Source: DAORHV01 sp964434575 | Lineage (GTDB): Bacteria > Patescibacteriota > Gracilibacteria > Peribacterales > Peribacteraceae | Assembly: GCA_964434575.1 (NCBI GenBank) | Contig: CAYSWB010000007.1 | Coordinates: 1 to 64,000 of the forward strand | Direction of reading: 5' to 3' | DNA length: 64,000 bases | Part shown: positions 7,519 through 13,958 of the stretch, one piece after another | Layout: the number at the start of each line of letters is the position of its first letter | Position numbering within the stretch: the stretch's first letter is position 1 | Made by a program: the position numbers and the translations under genes | Notes under the pieces: generated by a model | What the model saw: the letters and a program-made list of their open reading frames with translations, nothing else | The model's database searches: none | Told to the model about the DNA's origin: nothing

Positions 7519-8658
7519 ATGCGAGAAACCATTTACGTCCTCGGTGGAGGCCAAACGCGCTTCGGCGAGCTGTGGGAGAAATCCCTCCAGCAACTGATCG
7601 AAGAAGCGGTCTACAACGCGCTCGAAAGCAGCGGCGTGATGACCACCGACATCGACTATGTCGTGATCGGCAACATGGTCAGCGGCGAGACCGCCGCCCA
7701 GGCGCATTTGGGAACCTTCGCCTCCAGCCTGCTCCCGCACCGTCCGCCCGCCCTGCGCGTGGAGGCCGCGTGCGCATCCGGCGGCTTGGCCGTGCACACC
7801 GCATGCGCCCTGCTGGAATCCGGCCGCGCACAGACCATCCTGGTGGTCGGAGCCGAGAAGCTCACCGACGTCTCCGGCGACCTGGTCACCCGCGCGCTGA
7901 TGCACGCCGCCGACAGCGAGAAGGACACGCCCGCCGGACTCACGTTCCCGGGCATCTTCGCGCTCACGGCCCAGGCCTACATGCACGAGCACGGCCTGAA
8001 GCGCGACCAGCTGAGTCTGGTGTCCGCTTCCACCCACCGTGCCGCGACACTGAACCCCTACGCGCAGTTCCGCCGCGAGATCCCGGCCGCAAGCATCTCC
8101 AAGAGCCCGCTCGTCGCCGATCCTCTGCGTCTGCTGGACTGCTCGCCCATCAGCGACGGCGCCGCCGCGATGGTGCTTTCCACCAAAAAGACGGGCTCCG
8201 TGCGTATCGCCGCGTCGCAATTGGGCAGCGATTTCCTCAGCCTGGCCGACCGCGAGAGCATCACGTCGTTCCAAAGCACGAAGAAGGCCTTCGCAGCCGC
8301 CATGAAAGAAGCCGACTGGACCAAGAAAGACATCGACGTGATGGAATGCCACGACTGCTTCTCGATCGCGACCATCATCCACCTGGAAGACATGGGCTTC
8401 GCCCGCACCGGCGAGGGCATCAAGTTGTTTGAGCAGGGCGACACCGGAGCCGACGGCGCGCTGCCCATCAATTGTTCCGGAGGTCTGAAGGCGTGCGGCC
8501 ACCCCATCGGCGCCACCGGCGTGAAACAAGTGCTCGATATCTACAAGCAGCTCTCCGGCACCGCGCCCAACCAGGTCGCCAAAGCCAAGCGCGGCCTCGC
8601 CCACAACTTGGGCGGCGTCGGCGCCACCTGCACCCTGCACCTTCTCGAAGCCGCGTAA
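7519..8658 (+). CDS. Acetyl-CoA acetyltransferase, archaeal/SCPx-type thiolase
   Basis: It makes acetoacetyl-CoA from two acetyl-CoA, supplying HMG-CoA synthase. The 379-residue protein has the acyl-accepting Cys85 in VEAACASGG, the conserved CHDCFSIATI segment and the C-terminal catalytic pair in NCSGGLKACGHPIGATGV. It belongs to the SCPx-like thiolases that in archaea pair with DUF35 proteins, not to the AtoB group. The ATG at 7519 is preferred over an upstream GTG; TATAAA (7501-7506) lies 12 nt before it, with a weak TTGCGT 16 bp further up. Two nucleotides separate its stop from the DUF35-kinase fusion. Confidence 0.9.
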   Translation: MRETIYVLGGGQTRFGELWEKSLQQLIEEAVYNALESSGVMTTDIDYVVIGNMVSGETAAQAHLGTFASSLLPHRPPALRVEAACASGGLAVHTACALLESGRAQTILVVGAEKLTDVSGDLVTRALMHAADSEKDTPAGLTFPGIFALTAQAYMHEHGLKRDQLSLVSASTHRAATLNPYAQFRREIPAASISKSPLVADPLRLLDCSPISDGAAAMVLSTKKTGSVRIAASQLGSDFLSLADRESITSFQSTKKAFAAAMKEADWTKKDIDVMECHDCFSIATIIHLEDMGFARTGEGIKLFEQGDTGADGALPINCSGGLKACGHPIGATGVKQVLDIYKQLSGTAPNQVAKAKRGLAHNLGGVGATCTLHLLEAA

Positions 8659-8660
8659 CC

Positions 8661-9572
8661 ATGCCCAACCGCATCCCCGCCCTCCACCGCCGCACCAAGC
8701 AGCTCGCCAAAACCGAGCTGAAAGCCGGTACGATCGTGAGTTTCACGACCATCCAGCATCCGCCGGCGGGTTTCGGCTCCGAGCCGTACACCGTGGCGCT
8801 GGTGGAACTGGCCGACGGCAAGCGCGTCTGCGCCCAGCTGACCCGCGAGAGCGCGCCGGCCGTGATCGGCGCGCACGTTGTGCCCTGCTTGCGCCGCATC
8901 CGGACCATGGAGAACGGCCTGTTCGTGAACGACGTGAAGTACGAAGTCGTGCAGGATGTCACGCTGCCCATCATCCAATTCAGCAAGTACGTTCTGGCTC
9001 TCACCGGGCCGTCCGGCGTGGGCAAGACCACCATCACGCGTTCGCTGATGGGAGTCATGCGCAGCTACTGCGAGCAGGTGCCGGTGGTAACCACCCGCGC
9101 CAAGAAGAAGGGCGACGTGGAGCCGTACGTGCACGTGGACGAAAAGACCTTCGACGTCATGGTAAAGAGCGGCGAGATCATCGCCCACACCCAGATGGAG
9201 TCCAAGACCGAGTTGAGGAGGTACGGCTACCGCAAGAAGGACATCGAAGCCATCTGGGCCAAGATGAAGCTGCCGGTGGTGGTGACCGACATCCACCTGC
9301 TGCAGGGACTTTCCCATAGCCTCGGCCGCCGCGCCGTGCTCAGCTGCGGCCTGCTGCCTCCGGGCAATAGCCACCGCCGCATGCTTAGTTCGCTGCTGCA
9401 CCGCCTGCGCATCCGCGGCCGCGAGACCGCTTCGCAGATCAAAGAGCGCCTGAAAACCGCCAAGTCCGACCTGCTGGCCTTCGATACCTACGCCCACCTG
9501 TTCGACCACATGGTGGTGAACGACAAGCTGGACGTGGTGCTGGAGCGCATCACGAAAATCGTCAGGCCGTAG
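8661..9572 (+). CDS. Fusion of a DUF35 OB-fold and a guanylate-kinase-like P-loop domain
   Basis: Residues 17-95 match the DUF35/Rv3407-like OB-fold (ELKAGTIVSFTTIQHPPAGF, then a CAQL strand); the zinc ribbon usual in archaeal DUF35 proteins is missing. In archaea this fold bridges thiolase and HMG-CoA synthase. Residues 108-303 form a guanylate-kinase-like domain: P-loop GPSGVGKT (116-123), TTR (144-146), Tyr156, the lid-like RLRIRGRETASQIKERL and VVNDKLD near 286-291. Compared by eye with yeast guanylate kinase, the phosphate-binding Arg38, Arg41 and Tyr50 are kept as Arg146, Lys149 and Tyr156. Glu69 and Asp100, which read guanine, are replaced by Ala175 and His212. So GMP is probably not the substrate. 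The context makes phosphomevalonate (or isopentenyl phosphate) a reasonable guess; this is inference. Confidence 0.8.
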   Translation: MPNRIPALHRRTKQLAKTELKAGTIVSFTTIQHPPAGFGSEPYTVALVELADGKRVCAQLTRESAPAVIGAHVVPCLRRIRTMENGLFVNDVKYEVVQDVTLPIIQFSKYVLALTGPSGVGKTTITRSLMGVMRSYCEQVPVVTTRAKKKGDVEPYVHVDEKTFDVMVKSGEIIAHTQMESKTELRRYGYRKKDIEAIWAKMKLPVVVTDIHLLQGLSHSLGRRAVLSCGLLPPGNSHRRMLSSLLHRLRIRGRETASQIKERLKTAKSDLLAFDTYAHLFDHMVVNDKLDVVLERITKIVRP

Positions 9573-10158
9573 CCTCGCCTTCGGGCAAGTCGCGCTTTCC
9601 GCGCGGCTTGGCCACGAAGACCTTCACGTCATTCACGGTGCCGGTGCGGACAGCGCTGTCGACTTTGTCGAGGAAGTGCTTGATGTCGGTCGCGTACTTC
9701 AATCCCGGGAACGAAGCGCTGCGCTGCGCGTCGGCGGTGCCGTACCGCACGATGATGTGCTTCACGCCGAACGCCATTTCCAGCAGCCCGCCCTTCTTCG
9801 TGGCGCTTTCCTGATACTGACTCCACTTCACGGTCTTCATGGATTTGAGCGAAAACGGACCCGGCTCCTGGAGCAGGATGCGGTCGTTGGTCACGCGCAG
9901 CGCGGCCTTCTTCCACAACGCGACGCGGTACCAAACCAACGCGCCGAACACGATGACGGCAAGTCCGATGCCGATCTGCCAGGGCAACACCGTGTCGAAT
10001 ACCAGCCAGAATCCGCCGAGCAGAACGATGGTCAGGAACAAGCCGGCGACGACGGATTCCACGACCGCGCGGCCTATGCCGCGGATGAGCACCGGCAAAC
10101 CGGGACCCATTTTCAGGAGCAAGCGCTCGCCGTCGTGCAGGTAACTGCGGTCGTCCAT
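9562..10158 (-). CDS. Membrane protein with a bacterial PH-like domain
   Basis: The 198-residue protein has a short N-terminal soluble part (HDGERLLLKM), two membrane helices (about 33-56 and 60-78), then a C-terminal domain with RVTNDRILLQEPGPFSLKS, the pattern of YdbS/YdbT-type bPH2 domains. The function of this group is unknown beyond membrane association. It converges on the DUF35-kinase gene, and the two 3' ends overlap by 11 bp. TAGTAT lies 9 nt before the ATG. Confidence 0.65.
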   Translation of the reverse strand: MDDRSYLHDGERLLLKMGPGLPVLIRGIGRAVVESVVAGLFLTIVLLGGFWLVFDTVLPWQIGIGLAVIVFGALVWYRVALWKKAALRVTNDRILLQEPGPFSLKSMKTVKWSQYQESATKKGGLLEMAFGVKHIIVRYGTADAQRSASFPGLKYATDIKHFLDKVDSAVRTGTVNDVKVFVAKPRGKRDLPEGEATA

Positions 10159-10170
10159 GGGGAAATGATA

Positions 10171-11247
10171 CTACAGAGCCTCGTACACGGCCGCGTACTT
10201 CCCGGCGATCACGTTCCAGTCGTAGCGCTCCTTATCCTGCAGTGCGGAGGCCGCCAGGCGCTCGCGGAGCTCGCGGTCGCCAAGCAGTTTCTTCAGCGCG
10301 GTGGCCGCGGCGGGAATGTCGTCGGCGGGAACGAGGAGTCCGTTCACCTGGTCCGTGATGATGTCCGGGATGCCGCCTGCATCCGATGCCAGCACCGCGC
10401 ATCCGGCAGCCTGCGCCTCCACGAACACGTTGCCGAACGCCTCGCTGCGGGAAAGTCCGCAGAAAATCTCGGCCTGGGCGAATTCGTCGTACGCGGCCTT
10501 GGGCGGAACAGGGCCGGTGAAGTGCACGCGCTCGCCGATGCCGAGCCTTCCCACCTGCGCTTCCAGCGCCGCGCGCAGCGACCCGTCGCCGACGATCCGC
10601 AAATGCGTCGCGGCCGGCGCCTCCGGCAATGCGGCCGCAAACGCGTCCAGCAACGTGTCGATGCCCTTCATGGGCTCCAGGCGGCACAACGACAACACGC
10701 GGCCCGGAACCTTCGGGTGGAACGTACGGGCTTCGGCCAGAAGCCCAAGCGGAATGCCGTTCGGAATCAATTCCGCGTCGTGGCGCCCGAGCAATTCCGC
10801 GCGGCGAACCAGCGCCGAGCTGATGGCCGTCACGCGGTGCGCCGCGTCATGCATGGGACCCAAAAGCATGCTCGTGTTGGTGCTCTGCAGCGTCAGCATG
10901 CGCTTGGCACCCGGTGCCAGAAACCGGCAGAGTACCAGCGCCAAACCGGCGTAGGACTCCAGCACGGCATGGATGATGTGCGGTTTTTGGGCGCGCGCGG
11001 CTAGCGGGCCGAGCACGGGAAACAGGTATTTATCGAAACCCAGGCCCCAGCCCACGCGCACGACGCGCACGCCGCCGACCATGTCGCGGCGCTTGAGCCC
11101 TTTCGGCAGCCGCGCGTCGGACAGACTGGTGACGATGGTCAGTTCATAGTCGTCTTTCAGCAGCGTCGAAACCTCTTCGACCATCGCCTCGGCACCGCTG
11201 CGGTGCGGAGTAAGGAACGCCGAAAGGATGACGATGCGTTTTTTCAT
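10171..11247 (-). CDS. Glycosyltransferase family 4
   Basis: The 358-residue GT-B protein opens with RIVILSAFLTPHRSGAEAMV (donor/acceptor cleft glycine region). It has IPNGI before the C-terminal Rossmann domain, RLEPMKGIDTLLDAF, and the family-4 nucleotide-sugar motif around SRSEAFGNVFVEAQAAG (the EX7E glutamates). It transfers a sugar from a nucleotide donor, probably to a lipid-linked or surface glycan on the cytoplasmic face. Its ATG overlaps the stop of the upstream GT4 gene (ATGA), so the two form a coupled pair. The sugar specificity is not evident. Confidence 0.9.
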   Translation of the reverse strand: MKKRIVILSAFLTPHRSGAEAMVEEVSTLLKDDYELTIVTSLSDARLPKGLKRRDMVGGVRVVRVGWGLGFDKYLFPVLGPLAARAQKPHIIHAVLESYAGLALVLCRFLAPGAKRMLTLQSTNTSMLLGPMHDAAHRVTAISSALVRRAELLGRHDAELIPNGIPLGLLAEARTFHPKVPGRVLSLCRLEPMKGIDTLLDAFAAALPEAPAATHLRIVGDGSLRAALEAQVGRLGIGERVHFTGPVPPKAAYDEFAQAEIFCGLSRSEAFGNVFVEAQAAGCAVLASDAGGIPDIITDQVNGLLVPADDIPAAATALKKLLGDRELRERLAASALQDKERYDWNVIAGKYAAVYEAL

Positions 11248-12377
11248 GCGGAAGGACCGCCGACCCAGGCGTCGAAGAGCTTGCCGTACTGCGCACCCAC
11301 CACGTCCCAGCCGAACACCTGCTCGATGCGCCCGCGGGCGGCGGCTCCGAGTGCTTTCATTTTATGGGGGTCGCCGAGCAGCCGGCGGATGTGCGCCTCC
11401 AGCGCGGCGCGGTCGCCGGGCGCGAACAAAAAGCCCGACACGCCGTTCTGGATGAGGTACGCGTTGCCGCCGACTTCGGACGCCACGCAGGCGCAACCGC
11501 TCGACATGGCTTCCATCAGGGCGTTGCTCAGGCCTTCGGAATAACTCGGCAACACGAAGATGTCCGTTTCGCCGAGCACCACGGGGATGTCTTTGCGCAG
11601 GCCGGTAAACGTAACGGTGTTGGCGTATTTCATGACGAGTTCATGGCCCGGCTTGTACCAGCCCACCACGCGGAACTCCACGTTCGGGAAATCCTTCTTC
11701 AGTTTGTCGGCGACGGCGACGTAGTCGTCCACGCCCTTCACCGACTCCAGGCGGCCGACGTAGGTGACGGTGATGCCCCTCTTGCCGCGATCGGCCGACG
11801 GACCGTGCGGCTTGGGGTCGATGCCGGTAGGAATCACCTGCGACTTGTTCTTGATGAGCAGCCGCTTGAGCACGGCCTCCGGCTGCGGATGGAAAAACAC
11901 CACGCGGTTGGCGGCCAGCAAAATCAGCCAGCCCAGCGTCCACGCGTAGATGGCGCTGCAGATCTGGAACAACTTGCCGCGGCCCCACCACGTGATGCCG
12001 ACCAAGGCGTCGGTGATGAGCAGAACGCGTCGTCCGGTCAGCCGCAGCGGCAACAACGCGATGGAGCTCCAGAACAACACCTTATTCACCACGATGACGT
12101 CGGGCTTCAACTCGCTGGCAAGCTTCACGGCCCTACGTCCGAAACCGAGCGCGATGCCGTAATTCCACGGGTCGGGCAAAAAGACGTCCTGCACGCGGTG
12201 GATGACGAGTGTTTCCGAGACGTTCTCGGTCTCCCGCTTGCCGCCGTCGGTCGGCCCCATGCACAGCACGTGCACCCGGTAGCCGATCCGCTGCCACAAC
12301 TCGGCCATGTTCACCGTGCTGACCATCCAGCGGTGGTCTTCCTTCCAGTACGGGCTGATGAGGAGGATTGTTCGCAT
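11244..12377 (-). CDS. Glycosyltransferase family 4
   Basis: The 377-residue GT-B protein begins MRTILLISPYWKEDHRW. It has a hydrophobic patch about 130-165 that may touch the membrane, IPTGIDPKP, YVGRLESVKGVDDYV, and PSYSEGLSNALMEAMSSG as the EX7E donor site. The start at 12377 is taken because TACACT lies 10 nt upstream; the frame is open a little further. It is translationally coupled to the following GT4 gene, so the two probably add successive sugars to one glycan. The acceptor is unknown. Confidence 0.9.
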   Translation of the reverse strand: MRTILLISPYWKEDHRWMVSTVNMAELWQRIGYRVHVLCMGPTDGGKRETENVSETLVIHRVQDVFLPDPWNYGIALGFGRRAVKLASELKPDVIVVNKVLFWSSIALLPLRLTGRRVLLITDALVGITWWGRGKLFQICSAIYAWTLGWLILLAANRVVFFHPQPEAVLKRLLIKNKSQVIPTGIDPKPHGPSADRGKRGITVTYVGRLESVKGVDDYVAVADKLKKDFPNVEFRVVGWYKPGHELVMKYANTVTFTGLRKDIPVVLGETDIFVLPSYSEGLSNALMEAMSSGCACVASEVGGNAYLIQNGVSGFLFAPGDRAALEAHIRRLLGDPHKMKALGAAARGRIEQVFGWDVVGAQYGKLFDAWVGGPSA

Positions 12378-12429
12378 AAAGAAGCCAAGTGTAGCGTGAC
12401 ACGCCACCCGGCCAAGTGCAAACGCCGCT

Positions 12430-12861
12430 CTAGAGCGAGTCCGCGATGGTCTGGAACACCGCCTTCAGGATCTTATCGATCAGCGACTTTTCTTCCTCGG
12501 GCTTCTCCTCGCCCTCGGCGGCGGCATGCAGCTCGCCGGACACGCCGGATTCGGCCACCTTTTTGGCTTCGTCCACGGCCGGCTTGAACTGCTCCTCCAT
12601 CTGCTCCTTGGACGGCAGGGTGTTGTTGAATGTTTCGATGATCTCGCGGGCGACCTTACCCTCCTCTTCGGGCAACTGCGACACCACCTGCTCGTTGAAA
12701 ACGTAGTGTCTCAGGATCGGTGCGCCCACGTACCACGTGGCCATGCCGAACATGATCACGAACGCCACGTAGGCCACGTTCTTGGCGACCTGGAGGGCGT
12801 ATAGCCCGACCACGCCGAGGACGAGGAACAGCACGATGGGAAGAAGGGTGCCCAGGCTCAT
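12430..12861 (-). CDS. Membrane protein with an acidic C-terminal tail, unknown
   Basis: The 143-residue protein has two hydrophobic helices (about 5-25 and 29-49), then a soluble, charged, helical part rich in Glu/Lys (EGEEKPEEEKSLIDKILKAVF). I recognise no family. It is preceded by an AT-rich stretch holding TATAAT (12885-12890), so it has its own promoter with a leader of about 20 nt, unlike most genes nearby. Confidence 0.65.
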   Translation of the reverse strand: MSLGTLLPIVLFLVLGVVGLYALQVAKNVAYVAFVIMFGMATWYVGAPILRHYVFNEQVVSQLPEEEGKVAREIIETFNNTLPSKEQMEEQFKPAVDEAKKVAESGVSGELHAAAEGEEKPEEEKSLIDKILKAVFQTIADSL

Positions 12862-12933
12862 ATTGAGTGTTTCTCTTCCTTATTATTATACAATAAAATT
12901 GCATATTTAACAACATGCCTGGAACGCGCTTCC
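12862..12933 (-). promoter_or_regulatory. AT-rich promoter region of the 12430-12861 gene
   Basis: The 72-bp gap is strongly AT-rich in a GC-rich neighbourhood. On the minus strand it carries TATAAT (12890-12885) and, after it, AAGGAAGAGAAAC, a purine-rich stretch that could act as a weak ribosome-binding site. Confidence 0.5.
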
Positions 12934-13281
12934 CTACTTGCCGGAACGCTTCATGGCCTCGTCCAGCGCGTCGTCGCGCACCACCTTCACGATGCGCTGT
13001 TCCAGCTCTTCGATGCGGATGACCATGTAGAAGACGATGAAGAACAAGATGCCCAGCGCGCTGATGACGGCGGCGTTCTCGTTCTTCTTGATGCCGGTGA
13101 CGGCACTTAAGTACTGCAAGTTGCCCGGGAACAGCGCGATGTACGCCAGAACTCCCCAGAAGACGGTCCACAGCATGCCTTCCCACACCGACTTGCGTTG
13201 GCGCATGACCAGGCTCCACGCGTACACGAGCATGAGGAGCGAGAACAGCGGGACGACGATTTGGTACGGAGTGATTTCCAT
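12934..13281 (-). CDS. DUF2304 membrane protein
   Basis: The 115-residue protein has three hydrophobic helices (about 6-24, 34-52, 69-89) and a charged C-terminus (EELEQRIVKVVRDDALDEA), the layout of DUF2304. These proteins are commonly encoded directly beside dolichyl-phosphate-mannose-synthase-like GT2 enzymes, as here: five bases separate it from the GT2 gene upstream. It may anchor or assist that enzyme at the membrane. The molecular role is not known. Confidence 0.8.
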   Translation of the reverse strand: MEITPYQIVVPLFSLLMLVYAWSLVMRQRKSVWEGMLWTVFWGVLAYIALFPGNLQYLSAVTGIKKNENAAVISALGILFFIVFYMVIRIEELEQRIVKVVRDDALDEAMKRSGK

Positions 13282-13286
13282 GGGAA

Positions 13287-13958
13287 TCAGCGCAGGAAGG
13301 AGCGTAGCAGAATCTTACCGGCCGTGCGTATGCCGTTGGCGAACGACTGACCCTTGGCCAGCGTGTACTCGGAATACATGACTTTGGACGGCACGGACAC
13401 CACGACCCAGCGGTACTGGGCGGCCTCGCGGATGATTTCGGTGCAGAACTCAAAGCCGCGCATTTTCAGATCCACCTGCTTCAGCGCGCGGGGCCCGAAC
13501 ACCTTGAAGCCGCACTGCGTGTCCGGAAGCATCATGCCGGTGACCATGAATGTGAGCAGGTTGCCCAGCGCGTTGAACAGCCGGCGAATGGCCGGGATGG
13601 AATTCTTGGTGCCGCCGAAACGGTTGGCGATGACCAGGTCCGCGTTGCGCTCGCGCTGCACGTCCAGCAATTGCTTGATGTCGCGCGCGTCGTGCTGGCC
13701 GTCGGCGTCGATGGTGATGGCGATGTCGAAGCCCAGCCTGCGTGCGGCCTCGATGCCTGTCATGGTGGCGGCGCCCGCGCCGCAGTTCTCACCGTGGCGG
13801 ATGACGAACGCGCCGGCTTTCTCCGCGGCTTCGTGCGTGCCGTCCGTGGACCCATCGTCCACGACGATGCACTGCTCCACGAACTGCAGGCAGCCGCGCA
13901 CGACCGCATCCACGCGCGTGGCTTCGTTATACGCCGGGATCACCGCACAAACTCGCAT
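13287..13958 (-). CDS. Glycosyltransferase family 2, polyprenyl-phosphate sugar synthase-like
   Basis: The 223-residue GT-A protein has CAVIPAYNEATRV, the nucleotide-binding VVDDGSTDGT, the metal-binding DADGQHD near 92-98 and the DTQCGFKVF acceptor motif typical of dolichyl-phosphate mannose/glucose synthases. It is expected to load a sugar on a polyprenyl phosphate, whose lipid would come from the isoprenoid genes at the left of the window. It abuts the large membrane transferase gene (stop and start adjacent at 13958/13959) and is followed by DUF2304, so the three are probably one transcript: sugar activation, accessory protein and membrane transfer. Confidence 0.9.
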   Translation of the reverse strand: MRVCAVIPAYNEATRVDAVVRGCLQFVEQCIVVDDGSTDGTHEAAEKAGAFVIRHGENCGAGAATMTGIEAARRLGFDIAITIDADGQHDARDIKQLLDVQRERNADLVIANRFGGTKNSIPAIRRLFNALGNLLTFMVTGMMLPDTQCGFKVFGPRALKQVDLKMRGFEFCTEIIREAAQYRWVVVSVPSKVMYSEYTLAKGQSFANGIRTAGKILLRSFLR

